A DNA stretch of 64,000 bases from Parasedimentitalea huanghaiensis (GTDB lineage: Bacteria; Pseudomonadota; Alphaproteobacteria; Rhodobacterales; Rhodobacteraceae), in contig NZ_WQLV01000005.1 in the NCBI RefSeq assembly GCF_009753675.1, positions 248,001 to 312,000 of the forward strand. Direction: 5' to 3'. A model generated the notes under the pieces. It ran no database searches. It was not told the DNA's origin and saw only the letters and a program-made list of their open reading frames with translations. How positions within the stretch are numbered: the stretch's first letter is position 1; every line of letters begins with the position of its first letter. A program made the translations under genes and the position numbers. This document shows, one piece after another, positions 43,447 to 53,526 of the stretch.

Positions 43447-43728
43447 ATGTCTGCAAATTCAAATCTTACGACAGCGCTGGGTGTGCTGGATGAAAAGCTG
43501 CAGTCGTTGCAGGCTATGACAGAGGCCAACCAGTTCCTGGTCGATGCCTTACGGGAAAAAGAACCAGTGCTAAAAGCCCTCGACGCCGAAGGCGCCCGTG
43601 GTTTTCTGCGCCAATCGGCGAGGGCAAGATTTGGCGAAGATGAGAACCATGAAGAGGTTCTGGCTCTGCTCGAACAGATACTCGCACCACGTCAGTCAGC
43701 AGATATCATTCCCTTTCCGAGCAGGTGA
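43447..43728 (+). CDS. Helical hypothetical protein
   Basis: A 93-residue, probably all-helical soluble protein (LTTALGVLDEKLQSLQAMTEA at the N-terminus, shown in part) with a C-terminal IIPFPSR tail. The start at 43447 follows TGGGGAATCC. No family recognised. It lies 120 bp after the HlyU-like gene on the same strand. Confidence 0.65.
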   Translation: MSANSNLTTALGVLDEKLQSLQAMTEANQFLVDALREKEPVLKALDAEGARGFLRQSARARFGEDENHEEVLALLEQILAPRQSADIIPFPSR

Positions 43729-43875
43729 TCCCCGCAGATAGGCCGTCTTTTGCGCCATAAATGGCTGGTTTCACAAATCGACCAGGGTAGGGGTGGCGCA
43801 GCACCGTAGCTGTGTTCTATGATGGACCAACGTTATAAGGGTGCCAATTTGGGTGCCGCTAACATTGGTAAACAG

Positions 43876-44289
43876 ATGAAAAGTTTTCTGTCTTTAGTTG
43901 CTGTTTTCGCCTTTTCTTTCTCCGGATGTTCCAGCGAAGCCAGCAATTTCAAGCGAACCACATTGGGAGCGCGCGTTTACCCACTAGAGGGCGGTGTATT
44001 TGAAGTGGTCCCTCAATCTGGCGGTGGTGGTCCTGACTATTGGTGTGCAGCCTCAGACTATGCCCGCCGCCATCTTGGAGCCGGATGGCAGATGCCAATT
44101 TATGTCTATCGGAGCATGGCCCCAGGCGAAGTCGCAGATCGCAGATCAACAGTTTTGTTTACTCTGAATCCCGTTGCGTCTGCTGCGCCGCAAAGTCAGT
44201 TTTGGCGGGTTAGTGCCTTCAACGTTGGTGACTCGATGACCGTCCAACAAGGCGACAATCAGTGTAATGTTTTTCCGCGCTGGTATTGA
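43876..44289 (+). CDS. Putative secreted protein, paralogue of the next gene (A)
   Basis: A 137-residue protein. The N-terminus (about 1-17) is a signal peptide whose SFSGCSS end suggests lipoprotein processing at the cysteine. The mature part shares with the gene at 44387 the core DYWCxASDYxRR, a central STVLFTLNP strand and a WRVSAFNVGDSMTV strand. Two cysteines in the core may pair. Both appear to be a duplicated family of small envelope proteins. The ATG at 43876 (MKSFLS) is preferred over a frame opening at 43819. Confidence 0.72.
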   Translation: MKSFLSLVAVFAFSFSGCSSEASNFKRTTLGARVYPLEGGVFEVVPQSGGGGPDYWCAASDYARRHLGAGWQMPIYVYRSMAPGEVADRRSTVLFTLNPVASAAPQSQFWRVSAFNVGDSMTVQQGDNQCNVFPRWY

Positions 44290-44386
44290 TCCGAGCAAAG
44301 GCGCTGACGATCTGGTCCCTAACTTGTGACGTGACTATCGGGAGTTGCCGTGCACATATTGTCTAGTGGACTTTGGAGTCATATTG

Positions 44387-44809
44387 ATGAAATCAGTTTT
44401 TAAATCTCTTGCCTTAGTTGCTGCTATTGCTGTGGCCCTTCCAACTGCGGCATTGGCCTTTCGCGCTATCAATACACTTGATGTCAATCGTGTAGATGCA
44501 AACATTTTCGAAGTCATAGGCCGCCCTGCTGCCATTAAAGACGACTATTGGTGTGGCGCAGGTGACTATCTGCGGCGTGAATTACAACTGCCATGGAATA
44601 CTAAGATCTATGTGGTCAGTGGTATTGGGCGAAGTGTGACCACAGGCGCCAGATCTGCAGTGCAGTTTACTCTCAACCCGGATGCGCTGGGGATCGAGCC
44701 GTACGAAAAAAGTTGGGTCAGCGATGTTCTTACCGTTGGGTATGGGCGAAGTGTCACGGCTGCCTTTCATCATTGTGATCGCCGGATTTTGATCAACTAT
44801 TGGTTCTGA
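44387..44809 (+). CDS. Putative secreted protein, paralogue of the previous gene (B)
   Basis: A 140-residue protein with a Sec signal (about 1-24, ending ALAF). The core DYWCGAGDYLRRELQL, SAVQFTLNP and WVSDVLTVG lines up with the preceding gene, including both cysteines. Here the signal lacks the lipobox cysteine, so this copy is probably soluble in the periplasm. Start at 44387 (MKSVFKS). Family unknown. Confidence 0.72.
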   Translation: MKSVFKSLALVAAIAVALPTAALAFRAINTLDVNRVDANIFEVIGRPAAIKDDYWCGAGDYLRRELQLPWNTKIYVVSGIGRSVTTGARSAVQFTLNPDALGIEPYEKSWVSDVLTVGYGRSVTAAFHHCDRRILINYWF

Positions 44810-44819
44810 TCAACCGCCT

Positions 44820-45239
44820 ATGCCGCACACTTTGTTTGAAATCAAAACCCATGGAGCCGGCTTGTACGAATTCACCCGGCAACCCGCACAGTGGGTTGCC
44901 AGCCAGGCAGATCATTGCGGCCTGTTGACGCTGTTTGTCCAGCACACCTCTTGCTCGCTCTTGATCCAGGAAAATGCTGATCCAGAAGTGCAGGGGGATC
45001 TGCAGGCGTTTTTTGGTCGTTTGGTGCCGCCCAGCACCGATCCTTCGATGCATTACCTGCGCCATACCTATGAAGGTCCAGATGATATGCCAGCCCATAT
45101 CAAGGCGGCGATGATGCCGGTTAGCCTGTCTATTCCAGTCAAAGACGGTCAGCTGATGCTTGGGACCTGGCAGGGCATTTATCTGTTTGAACACCGGACA
45201 GCACCACACCTGCGCAAGGTGGTGGCGCACCTGTCATGA
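44820..45239 (+). CDS. YjbQ family protein (UPF0047)
   Basis: A 139-residue member of the YjbQ family, a small trimeric beta-barrel protein. Motifs: LTLFVQHTSCSLLIQENADP and the C-terminal GTWQGIYLFEHR. E. coli YjbQ has weak thiamin-phosphate synthase activity, but the true role is unclear. It is 10 bp after the second secreted paralogue on the same strand. Confidence 0.92.
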   Translation: MPHTLFEIKTHGAGLYEFTRQPAQWVASQADHCGLLTLFVQHTSCSLLIQENADPEVQGDLQAFFGRLVPPSTDPSMHYLRHTYEGPDDMPAHIKAAMMPVSLSIPVKDGQLMLGTWQGIYLFEHRTAPHLRKVVAHLS

Positions 45240-45359
45240 GGGCCTTATTTAGCGGTGTGAATATCCCTCTACCCAAATCCTAGCGGCTGTCCTATAACTG
45301 TGGATAACTGTACGGAATTACGTACAATTTATAGTCGAATTGGATGAAGGGAACGATTG

Positions 45360-45827
45360 ATGCGCTGTCCGTTTTGCGGAAATGTTGATACCCAAGTCAA
45401 AGACTCTCGCCCTGCCGAGGATCATGTAGCGATCCGGCGACGCCGGTTTTGCCCGGCCTGTGGTGGCCGTTTCACCACCTACGAACGGGTTCAACTGCGA
45501 GATTTGGTGGTGATCAAATCCAAGGGGAAACGCGAAGATTTTGATCGTGACAAGCTGGAGCGCTCAATCCGGATTTCGATGCAGAAACGCCCGGTTGATC
45601 CTGAACGGATTGATCAGATGATCTCGGGTATTGTACGGCGCCTGGAAAGCATGGGCGATACCGACATTCAGTCGAGCCGTATTGGTGAGATCGTGATGGA
45701 GGCTCTGGCCCGGATTGACACCGTTGCCTATGTCCGCTTTGCCAGTGTCTACAAAAATTTCCAGGCGGCTGATGATTTTGAGGACTTTGTCCACGAGTTG
45801 CGGCCAGATTTGCCGCCAGAAGAGTGA
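45360..45827 (+). CDS. nrdR: Transcriptional repressor NrdR
   Basis: A 155-residue ATP-cone repressor of ribonucleotide reductase genes. The N-terminal zinc ribbon begins MRCPFCG with a second pair in CPACGG, followed by [17 protein letters not shown]. The ATP-cone follows. The ATG at 45360 is used; a TTG three bases earlier is unlikely. It overlaps ribD by four bases (GTGA), the common nrdR-ribD coupling in alphaproteobacteria. Confidence 0.95.
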   Translation: MRCPFCGNVDTQVKDSRPAEDHVAIRRRRFCPACGGRFTTYERVQLRDLVVIKSKGKREDFDRDKLERSIRISMQKRPVDPERIDQMISGIVRRLESMGDTDIQSSRIGEIVMEALARIDTVAYVRFASVYKNFQAADDFEDFVHELRPDLPPEE

Positions 45828-46924
45828 GCGACGCTGACAACAGATACATGGCGCTGGCCCTTAGTTTGGGGCGGCGCGGGCAGGGCTTATGCTGGCCCAA
45901 CCCGGCGGTGGGCTGTGTTGTTGTTCTGGATGGTCGGATCATTGGACGTGGCTGGACACAGGCGGGGGGGCGCCCACATGCGGAAACCATGGCCTTGTTG
46001 CAGGCCGGGGAATTGGCGCAGGGGGCTACCGCTTACGTGACGCTTGAACCCTGTTCGCATCACGGCAAAACGCCACCCTGTGCGCAGGCCCTGATCGATG
46101 CAGGCATCACACGGGTTGTGGCGGCAATTGAAGACAGCGATCCAAGGGTTTCGGGGCAAGGGTTTGAGATCCTGCGCCGGGCTGGGATTGATGTTAAAAC
46201 TGGCGTGATGGCTGAACAGGCCGCGCAGGACCACGCTGGCTTCTTTTTGAAAACCGAGCAAGGGCGCCCCCTGGTTACATTAAAGCTGGCCAGCAGCTTT
46301 GATGGCCGTATTGCCACTGCAACCGGTCAAAGCAAATGGATCACCGGCCCCGAAGCACGCCGCGCGACCCATGCCATGCGCGCGCGTCATGATGCGGTGA
46401 TGGTCGGGGCGGGCACCGCGCGGGCAGACGATCCTTCGTTGACAGTGCGGGATCTGGGGATTGATCAGCAGCCGACCCGTGTCGTGATTTCACGGCATCT
46501 GGATCTGCCCCTGCTTAGTCAACTTGCCCGCAGCGCAACAGAGATCCCGCTGTGGCTCTGCCATGGTCCCGGAGCGGATACAGAGCGGCTGCGAGCCTGG
46601 GAGGGGTTAGGCGCCCGATTAATCCCCTGTGCGGTGCAGGGAACGCAGCTGGATGCATCTGACATCTTGCAGCAATTGGGTCGGGCTGGGCTGACACGGG
46701 TATTCTGCGAAGGCGGCGGTGCGCTTGCAGCCTCTTTGCTGGCCAATGATCTGGTGGATGAACTGGTAGGCTTTACTGCTGGGTTGGGTATCGGTGCTGA
46801 AGGTCTGCCAATGATTGGTGCGCTTGGGCTGAGCCGCCTGGAGCAAGCGCCAAAGTTTCAGTTGGTCAGCACACGTCAGATTGGGCAAGACATTGAACAC
46901 CGTTGGACACGGGCGCTCAAATAG
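45824..46924 (+). CDS. ribD: Bifunctional riboflavin biosynthesis deaminase/reductase RibD
   Basis: A 366-residue enzyme for steps two and three after GTP opening. The N-terminal deaminase has the zinc motif HAETMAL and [12 protein letters not shown]. The C-terminal reductase begins near residue 145 ([12 protein letters not shown]). It starts with a GTG overlapping the nrdR stop. The other riboflavin genes are further right in the window. Confidence 0.95.
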   Translation: MSDADNRYMALALSLGRRGQGLCWPNPAVGCVVVLDGRIIGRGWTQAGGRPHAETMALLQAGELAQGATAYVTLEPCSHHGKTPPCAQALIDAGITRVVAAIEDSDPRVSGQGFEILRRAGIDVKTGVMAEQAAQDHAGFFLKTEQGRPLVTLKLASSFDGRIATATGQSKWITGPEARRATHAMRARHDAVMVGAGTARADDPSLTVRDLGIDQQPTRVVISRHLDLPLLSQLARSATEIPLWLCHGPGADTERLRAWEGLGARLIPCAVQGTQLDASDILQQLGRAGLTRVFCEGGGALAASLLANDLVDELVGFTAGLGIGAEGLPMIGALGLSRLEQAPKFQLVSTRQIGQDIEHRWTRALK

Positions 46925-47033
46925 GCTGCAGAAGCCACGAGTGGGCTAACCGCGACAACGGCACCCTAATTAGGATCCTCGTCTGGTTTGGCAGTGTATG
47001 CTTGGCTGAATGTATAGGTATGTCAGTCAGATC

Positions 47034-47525
47034 TCAGATCGCGTTCTTCTTGTTGCGCAGAAATACAATTGCTGCGGCTAAACAGATGCCAATCTCAACG
47101 GCGAAGGTCCAATGAAAGACGAAGCTCCAAACCCACCATTCGAATTTTGCTGGGACCTCGACAGCATTGAGATGAAAATCTGAGAAGGGCCTAAGCCAGT
47201 AAATTTCTGCTGCAAAACTATCTAGCAGCATGTGAACAAGTAAGCATGTCAGTGCTACCAAAATGTAGCGTCGTATTTGTCCTTGCCCCAGGATCCATGA
47301 CAGAATCCAAGTTGCAAAGGCAAGGAAGCACCAGAACAATGGCCAGTGAAAGAAATACTCGTGGTGCGCGGTTTGCCGGTTATCGACCAGATAGAACCAT
47401 AATAAGTCAAAGTCTGGCAAAATTGAGCAAACAAGCCCGACAGCTATCAAACTAGATCTGTTTTTGTGTTTCCTGGCAAGCAGGTTAGCGGTCAAATAGC
47501 CCGCTGGAAGATGTGCGATGAACAT
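47034..47525 (-). CDS. DUF457/YdjM-type membrane protein
   Basis: A 163-residue polytopic membrane protein. LPAGYLTANLL and the membrane motif ILPDFDLLWFYL followed by HHEYFFHW match the DUF457 (YdjM, LexA-regulated) membrane hydrolase-like family, with conserved His/Asp residues that could bind metal. The function is not established. It stands alone between ribD and the capsule operon, and is more AT-rich than either. Confidence 0.78.
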   Translation of the reverse strand: MFIAHLPAGYLTANLLARKHKNRSSLIAVGLVCSILPDFDLLWFYLVDNRQTAHHEYFFHWPLFWCFLAFATWILSWILGQGQIRRYILVALTCLLVHMLLDSFAAEIYWLRPFSDFHLNAVEVPAKFEWWVWSFVFHWTFAVEIGICLAAAIVFLRNKKNAI

Positions 47526-47610
47526 GATTGAATTAAGCCTCTAACAAGCAAAAATATTTAAAACCATCCCCCTGCTTGGCGGACGCCGACAGCCTGGATG
47601 GTCACGGCCA

Positions 47611-49623
47611 TTACCGCCAAATATGTGCGTAGGTGGTCAGCAGGCCCTGCAGCTTGGATAAAATCCGGTTGGCTGCGCCGGGATGTGGGATCTCACCCGT
47701 TTGTAACCGTTGAACAGCCACTTCAACCGGGCAGGGCAGGCCAGTGACCGGGTCAAAATAGCGTGGGTAGTCGATGAGCGTCGCATGGACTAACCCCAGC
47801 AGTCCGGGGCGGGCTTTGCGGCGTTCAGGGATCTTGCCCAGATCCTGGGTCAACCCCCAGCCTGCATAAAATGGTACCCCCAGCGTGGTGACCTTTACCC
47901 CCCGCAGCAGCGCCTCAAACCCCATCAAAGAGGTCATGGTCCAGACCTCGTCCACATGATCAAACAGCGCAGCCGGATCCGCCTTGGTGGCAATGACATC
48001 GGCCAGTTCTTTGGCCTCTATCTCGCCGTTGCGTAGGCCTGCCTCAACGTCTGGGTGCGGCTTGTAGATGATCACCGCATCAGGGTTCGCTGTGCGAGTG
48101 GTACGCAGTAAATCGAGGTTGCTTTTGACCTTGCCCGCACCGGTCAGGATCGACGCGTCATCTTCGACCTGACCCGGCACCAGAATACGGCGACCAGCGG
48201 GCAGCTCCGGACTATCGCCACCCAGATTGTATTTGGACAGACTGGATTGGACCAAACTGCGTAGCAAGTTTTCAGCACGACGTTCCTGCGTTTCGGTCAG
48301 GCGGGTGCGTTGGGCAATCAGATCTTCCAGATCACTCGACTGGCTTGGGTCGTAATAGATGCCTTGGCGATCCGTCACCAGCGACAAGGGCGGCACCAGT
48401 TCGGCGCCCAGACCGCGTGAGCGCAGAAATCCGTCTTCGACCCGTGTGACACCGATGTGATCCGCAGTGGCTTTGCCCGCCCAGATCATCCAGTTACGGC
48501 CGCTGGACTGCGCCTTGTGGACATCCTCGGTGAACAGAACCTTTTTCTCGCGGCCAAACATCTTTTGCATGGGGCGGCGTTTCCACAGCCGCATCCCAGA
48601 TGCCGCCCAACCGTGGCGATCTTGCCGCCAGGCACCAACTTGAGCTTCAAGATTATCAAGCACGGTCTCCAGCTCACAGAGCTGGTCCTGAAATGGATCA
48701 TACCAGGTTGGGTACAGAAACATGGTGGCTGCACAAAGCTGTTGCCGGGTAAGGTTTCGCTGGCGGCGTGCCAGTGGGAACTCATCCTGTGTCAGACCCC
48801 AGCCTGCATAGAACGGTTGCCCAAAAATACGGGGCTTGTGACCGGCCAGAATGGCTTCGAACCCCATTTGTGACGACACTGTGTAAACGCCGATGGCTCC
48901 GTCCAGCAGCTCCCAAGGGGAGACAGGTGCAGAGAGGAGGGTGATACGGTCGTTGGCCTGTTCGGGGCCATAGTGGCCGGGCCGATACCCTTGCTCGGTT
49001 TCCGGGTGGGTCTTGATGACAATACGGGCGCCGGGGTTTTCCTCTTGCGCAAAGACCAGCATTTCAAGGAACCGGGCCTTATCCGCGTTACTGGCGCGAA
49101 CCGAGGCATCGCCGCGCGCCTGATCAACCACCAGTACATACCCGGGTTCGGGGGCTGGAGAGGCAGGATCAAAGGCGTTGTATTTACTCAGCTGCACTTC
49201 GGTCAGGCGCGCCACCGCATCACGGGCGCGACGCATCAGGGCGCTGTCATCCAGCGGATGGGTCGCAAGTAGCTGTTCCAGATCTGATGGCGTTGCCGGA
49301 TCAAAATGAACGCCGGAATGGTCCAGTTGCAGACCTACGGGTGGTTCACCGGCGCGTCCGGGGTGGATGGACCGTAAAAAGGCGTCTTCAACCCTTAGCA
49401 GCCCCACCTCGCGTCTTTTGGCGACGGTCCGTCCACGGTGGGCGGTAGGGGAATTGCCCCAGATGCCAACCAGATCTTCAGGGTCGGGTAGTCCGAGCCG
49501 GATATCATAACCCGCTAGTTTCAGGATTCGGCGCAGTCGTTTTTGCCTGACGAATCCGCCGTTATAAACAAACAACCGGGAGCGTTTGCCCCCGGCCTGA
49601 TGTCTGTCGTCAAGACGGGTCAT
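47611..49623 (-). CDS. kpsC: Capsule Kdo-linker glycosyltransferase KpsC
   Basis: A 670-residue dual-module beta-Kdo transferase that extends the poly-Kdo lipid linker of group 2 capsules. The two GT modules are visibly repeated: GIWGNSPTAHRG and MIWAGKATADHI, SRGLGAEL, PFYAGWGLTQD twice, and HPETE / HPDVE. The ATG at 49623 lies 5 bp past the wza stop; a longer opening would run into that gene. Last of the kpsS-wza-kpsC operon. Confidence 0.92.
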   Translation of the reverse strand: MTRLDDRHQAGGKRSRLFVYNGGFVRQKRLRRILKLAGYDIRLGLPDPEDLVGIWGNSPTAHRGRTVAKRREVGLLRVEDAFLRSIHPGRAGEPPVGLQLDHSGVHFDPATPSDLEQLLATHPLDDSALMRRARDAVARLTEVQLSKYNAFDPASPAPEPGYVLVVDQARGDASVRASNADKARFLEMLVFAQEENPGARIVIKTHPETEQGYRPGHYGPEQANDRITLLSAPVSPWELLDGAIGVYTVSSQMGFEAILAGHKPRIFGQPFYAGWGLTQDEFPLARRQRNLTRQQLCAATMFLYPTWYDPFQDQLCELETVLDNLEAQVGAWRQDRHGWAASGMRLWKRRPMQKMFGREKKVLFTEDVHKAQSSGRNWMIWAGKATADHIGVTRVEDGFLRSRGLGAELVPPLSLVTDRQGIYYDPSQSSDLEDLIAQRTRLTETQERRAENLLRSLVQSSLSKYNLGGDSPELPAGRRILVPGQVEDDASILTGAGKVKSNLDLLRTTRTANPDAVIIYKPHPDVEAGLRNGEIEAKELADVIATKADPAALFDHVDEVWTMTSLMGFEALLRGVKVTTLGVPFYAGWGLTQDLGKIPERRKARPGLLGLVHATLIDYPRYFDPVTGLPCPVEVAVQRLQTGEIPHPGAANRILSKLQGLLTTYAHIWR

Positions 49624-49628
49624 CGGTG

Positions 49629-50762
49629 TTAGCCGCCGAACAGAGTATTGACGTTTGCCAGTGGCGTCAGTGGTGCGGCTAGCAGCGAGATGGTCTTGGT
49701 CCACTGCGCATATGGAGCCTCGGTTACATAGAGCGTGTCATCGTCGCGAATGACAAAGTCACGGGCGATGAACAACCCGTTGGGTTGGGTCAGGTTTAAC
49801 ACATAGACCATGCGCTGTGCCCCCTCCAGATCATCACGGCCCAGGACCTGACCTGCAATTTCGGCTGGTTCATTGCGGAACACAAATACGCCAGTGGGAT
49901 CAGAGGCGGTGGAGATCAGGCCGCCGACCTGGGCAATTGCCTCAAGGGCTGACAGATCCTGGCTTTCAAACCGAACACGGGCTTGCGCACTGGTTGCCCC
50001 CAATGCAGTGAAGGCACGGGTGTCTTCTTCGACCAGAATCCGGTCGCCACCGCGCAGTGCAATGTCCAGCTCTGGGTGATCATACAAATCTTGGAACCAG
50101 ATTTTGCCGCTTTCATTGCCACGGATCACTGTGACCTGAGCGATATCTGGTTGGATCGCCACACCGCCAGCGTTGGCCAGCATGGTGGCCAGTGTCCGGG
50201 TCGGACGTTCGATTGGGTAGACGCCCTGTGCACCAACGGCACCAATCAGGCTGACGGTTGAGCCATCACCGGCCAGACGACGCACCTGCACCTGTGGGTC
50301 CGGGGTCTGGTCTTCCAGCTTGGTGGTGATGGTTTCACGCAATTGATCCGGCGTATTGCCCGATGCACGCACGCGGCCTGCATAAGGCACAAAGATAAAT
50401 CCGGCACTGTCGACCTGGACTTCTTCCAGAACTGTTGAATTTGTGGCTTCGCCGGCCAGCAGCCCGTCATCAACGTTTTCCCAGATCGTTAGACCCAGGA
50501 CATCGCCAGGGCGAATAGTGTCTGATGTCAGCTGCCCGGCAGATTGGAACCCATTGGAAAAGCCAAGGGCAGGGACCACAGCTGTGGCGCGGGTCACCCG
50601 ATCATTTACTGATACAATAAAGGCATCACCCTCTTTTTGCACCGATCCGGCAAAAATTTCACGCTTGTTGGGGCCAACTTTGGGCAGACTGCACGAGGCA
50701 GCAAGCGCAAGCGCGGCCAGCATAGCGATGGGGCGTGCCCACCGAAAGGGAACGGAATTCAC
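49629..50762 (-). CDS. Outer-membrane polysaccharide export protein (Wza/KpsD-like)
   Basis: A 377-residue polysaccharide export protein. The N-terminus is a lipoprotein signal ending LAASCSLP. The PES domain has IRPGDVLGLTIWENVDDGL, and two SLBB-type beta-grasp domains follow (from about 165 and 255). It forms the outer-membrane channel for capsule. It lies between kpsS and kpsC, so it serves the same capsule. Distinct from KpsD by length, so no symbol is given. Confidence 0.92.
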   Translation of the reverse strand: MNSVPFRWARPIAMLAALALAASCSLPKVGPNKREIFAGSVQKEGDAFIVSVNDRVTRATAVVPALGFSNGFQSAGQLTSDTIRPGDVLGLTIWENVDDGLLAGEATNSTVLEEVQVDSAGFIFVPYAGRVRASGNTPDQLRETITTKLEDQTPDPQVQVRRLAGDGSTVSLIGAVGAQGVYPIERPTRTLATMLANAGGVAIQPDIAQVTVIRGNESGKIWFQDLYDHPELDIALRGGDRILVEEDTRAFTALGATSAQARVRFESQDLSALEAIAQVGGLISTASDPTGVFVFRNEPAEIAGQVLGRDDLEGAQRMVYVLNLTQPNGLFIARDFVIRDDDTLYVTEAPYAQWTKTISLLAAPLTPLANVNTLFGG

Positions 50763-50860
50763 TGCTCGGTCTCCTCGACCTATTATTGTTCTGCCTCAGG
50801 TCTTTTTTTGCCAAACTAGCGTAATGCGGAACAAAAATCCAGTGCTGCAACTGTTTCGGT

Positions 50861-52165
50861 CTAGTTCACCGCGTGTAACTGTTGCCGCGGGGCCGCGGTG
50901 CCTGATCGCAAGGCGTCGTAAGGATCGTCGCCACTTAGCATCATATCGACCACCTGACGCATCAGTTGGCGGCGTCCTTTGCGCGAATAGAAACCACCCG
51001 GTAACTGCGAGGTTTCCAGCAAATACCGGCGATAATCCTTGTAAGCGCGGTTGTCTGGGCGCGACGCCGCAGCAAAGAAATCTGGGAGGGCCTGGGTCGA
51101 AACAAACTGTGGCTTGGCATAGACAGCCTGTCCAAACACCTTCAACGGAATGCCGCGCCACAAGACCTGCTGACCTGCGGTCGAATTCACCGTCACTGCG
51201 GTTCGGGCTTCGTTTAGAAGCTGTGCCAGCTTGCCTCCCCGCACATAGTGAACCCTGTCAGAAAGGCCCTGTTCGCGCGCCAACCGTTTGACCTCGCGGC
51301 GTAGCGGCACCCGTCCGTCTTCCAGCGGATGGGCTTTGACCACCAGATGATGATGCCGCGGGGCGCCTTTGGCAAAGCCCTCGATGATTTCGCTCAAAAA
51401 CTCGTTCATGGTGGAAAACGGTGAGTGTTTCTGGAACGAGCTGTCATGCTCGAGTTGCAGCAGGGCAAGATGATAGGGGAAGCCACCGCTGCGGATGCGC
51501 CAGGTGGCAAGGCGGCGCTGGACCGCCAGTACAGGCATCAACAGCAGGCGTTTCAGATAGAGTTGAAATTCTTTGGTCACAGGGATGGACCGATGAGGCT
51601 TGAAATTGCGGTAGTCACCGTTTCTGAACATCACAAACCAGTGGTATAGTGCCCCGTAGAAAACGTGTTGGCGCATGTCACCCCAATGCGACGGCGGCAG
51701 TGGAGCCTCCATATCCGACAGTTCCAGTGCCTGCTGCATGTCTTCGATCGACATGTTCATCAGCTTTGAATTGCCGTTTGAACCGTCCCGTTCGTAGGTG
51801 ACCCAATAAGGGCGCAAGTAGCCTTCTTCAAAGACATGTACGCGAATGCCGCGGGCCTTGGCCTGCTCAACAGCCTGCGCATGAATGGGGCGCGTGTCGC
51901 CGTAGAGCACGATATCGGTGACTTGACGGTCTTCGAACAGATCTTCTAGCGTCTGTACCCAGTCTTCTGGGGTGCCACGAAAAGGGATGTAGCTGGCTGG
52001 ATGAAACCAAAAAGCGCGATCCCCGGCATTAAACCCGACCCGCCAGACATCACATCCGGCAGCGCGCAACATTTTTCCAAGCGCATTAAAAAACGGCCCG
52101 TGTGGTCCCTGCAGGAACAAAAAAACGCGGTTGGTGTCGCATGGTGTCGGCATATTGGCACTCAT
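50861..52165 (-). CDS. kpsS: Capsule Kdo transferase KpsS
   Basis: A 434-residue beta-Kdo transferase adding the first Kdo to phosphatidylglycerol in group 2 capsule linker assembly. Motifs: FLFLQGPHGPFFNALG near the N-terminus, DTRPIHAQAV, EEGYLRPYWVT, KAHPLEDG and NSTAGQQVLWRG. The ATG at 52165 follows GCAGGGC. First gene of the minus-strand capsule operon; transport and repeat-unit genes are not in the window. Confidence 0.92.
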   Translation of the reverse strand: MSANMPTPCDTNRVFLFLQGPHGPFFNALGKMLRAAGCDVWRVGFNAGDRAFWFHPASYIPFRGTPEDWVQTLEDLFEDRQVTDIVLYGDTRPIHAQAVEQAKARGIRVHVFEEGYLRPYWVTYERDGSNGNSKLMNMSIEDMQQALELSDMEAPLPPSHWGDMRQHVFYGALYHWFVMFRNGDYRNFKPHRSIPVTKEFQLYLKRLLLMPVLAVQRRLATWRIRSGGFPYHLALLQLEHDSSFQKHSPFSTMNEFLSEIIEGFAKGAPRHHHLVVKAHPLEDGRVPLRREVKRLAREQGLSDRVHYVRGGKLAQLLNEARTAVTVNSTAGQQVLWRGIPLKVFGQAVYAKPQFVSTQALPDFFAAASRPDNRAYKDYRRYLLETSQLPGGFYSRKGRRQLMRQVVDMMLSGDDPYDALRSGTAAPRQQLHAVN

Positions 52166-52323
52166 ATTAGCCCTGCGGAATAACACAATGGTTAACGCAT
52201 CACTGCGGCGAAACTAAGTCCGGGGCGGGGCGGTTGGCAAGTGGAGGATGATCTGGGCTTGTGCAGCTGTGGCGCACTGACTACCTGTTTCGAATATAGT
52301 TTCAGACCATCAAGGGGCACGCC

Positions 52324-52926
52324 ATGTTCACAGGTATCATCACTGACGTCGGCACCATTGTCGAGCTCGAGCAAAAGGGCGACCTGCGGGCGCGGATCCG
52401 TACGGGATATGACACAGAGAGCATCGATATAGGGGCATCAATTGCCAGCGATGGTGTTTGCCTGACAGTGATCGCGCTGGGTGAGGATTGGTACGACGTG
52501 CAAATCTCGGCTGAGAGCGTGTCCAAGACCAATATTGGCCGCAATGGTTGGCATGCTGGTAAACGTATCAATCTGGAACGCGCCTTGAAAGTGGGCGACG
52601 AATTGGGCGGTCATATTGTGTCGGGCCATGTCGATGGCGTCGCCGAAGTGGTCGAGATGGTTGAAACAGGCGACAGCACCCGTGTCACGTTGCGTGCACC
52701 CGAAGCTCTGGCCAAATTCATTGCCCCTAAAGGCTCCGTTGCGCTGAACGGTACCTCGCTGACGGTGAACGATGTGCGGGGCTGTGATTTTGACATCAAT
52801 TTCATCCCCCACACCAAAGAAGTGACCACCTGGGGGGACGTCAAGCTGGGAGCGCAGATCAACCTCGAGATCGACACGCTGGCCCGTTATGTGGCCCGGC
52901 TGGGCGAGTTTAACGCCAGCGCGTAA
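52324..52926 (+). CDS. ribE: Riboflavin synthase alpha chain
   Basis: A 200-residue riboflavin synthase converting two dimethylribityllumazines to riboflavin and the pyrimidine precursor. Two lumazine-binding repeats are visible: MFTGIITDVGTI...SIASDGVCLTV and GGHIVSGHVDG...GSVALNGTSLTV. AGGGGCACGCC precedes the ATG. It is separated from ribD by the capsule operon on the other strand. I saw no FMN riboswitch upstream. Confidence 0.95.
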   Translation: MFTGIITDVGTIVELEQKGDLRARIRTGYDTESIDIGASIASDGVCLTVIALGEDWYDVQISAESVSKTNIGRNGWHAGKRINLERALKVGDELGGHIVSGHVDGVAEVVEMVETGDSTRVTLRAPEALAKFIAPKGSVALNGTSLTVNDVRGCDFDINFIPHTKEVTTWGDVKLGAQINLEIDTLARYVARLGEFNASA

Positions 52927-52986
52927 CGTCCTGAAGAACGACTTTGGTTATACAACGGTCGCAGTTTGTAAGAAGTGGATTGAGAC

Positions 52987-53526
52987 ATGGATTTTGACTT
53001 CCAACCTTACATAATTGGTGAAACGCTGGTTGTTCGCCCGCTAAAGGCGGATGATTTTGAGGGGTTGTATCTGGCCGCAAGTGATCCCTTGGTTTGGGCG
53101 GGGCACCCGGCCAAGGACCGCCACGAAAAGGAAGTCTTCAGGCCATATTTCGATATGCTGCTTGCAACTGAGGCAACAGTTGTTGTGCTGGAAAAAAGCA
53201 CAGGCAAGGTCATCGGCTGCTCGCGCTATTACGAGGCACCTACATCGGATCAGGACATTTCGATCGGCTATACCTTTCTCGAGCGCGCCTGTTGGGGCGG
53301 CACGGTGAACGCTGAGCTGAAATCACTAATGATGGGTCATGTGTTCAAATTCCGGCCCGAGGTCTGGTTTCACATAGATCCGACAAACATCCGCTCCCAA
53401 AAGGCCACCGCCAAACTGGGGGCAGTCAACATGGGCGAAGAGGAACTGGATTTGGGCTCCGGTGCTGCGCGCTGGATGTGCTTCAGGTTGACCAGTTCCG
53501 ATTGTGAAGAGAAGGAAACGACATAG
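52987..53526 (+). CDS. GNAT-family N-acetyltransferase
   Basis: A 179-residue acetyltransferase of the RimJ/RimL-like GNAT fold. The C-terminal SQKATAKLGAVNMGEE motif is the typical NxRSxxxxEKxG acetyl-CoA region. Substrate unknown. It follows ribE by 60 bp and is contiguous with the 72-residue gene. Confidence 0.85.
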   Translation: MDFDFQPYIIGETLVVRPLKADDFEGLYLAASDPLVWAGHPAKDRHEKEVFRPYFDMLLATEATVVVLEKSTGKVIGCSRYYEAPTSDQDISIGYTFLERACWGGTVNAELKSLMMGHVFKFRPEVWFHIDPTNIRSQKATAKLGAVNMGEEELDLGSGAARWMCFRLTSSDCEEKETT

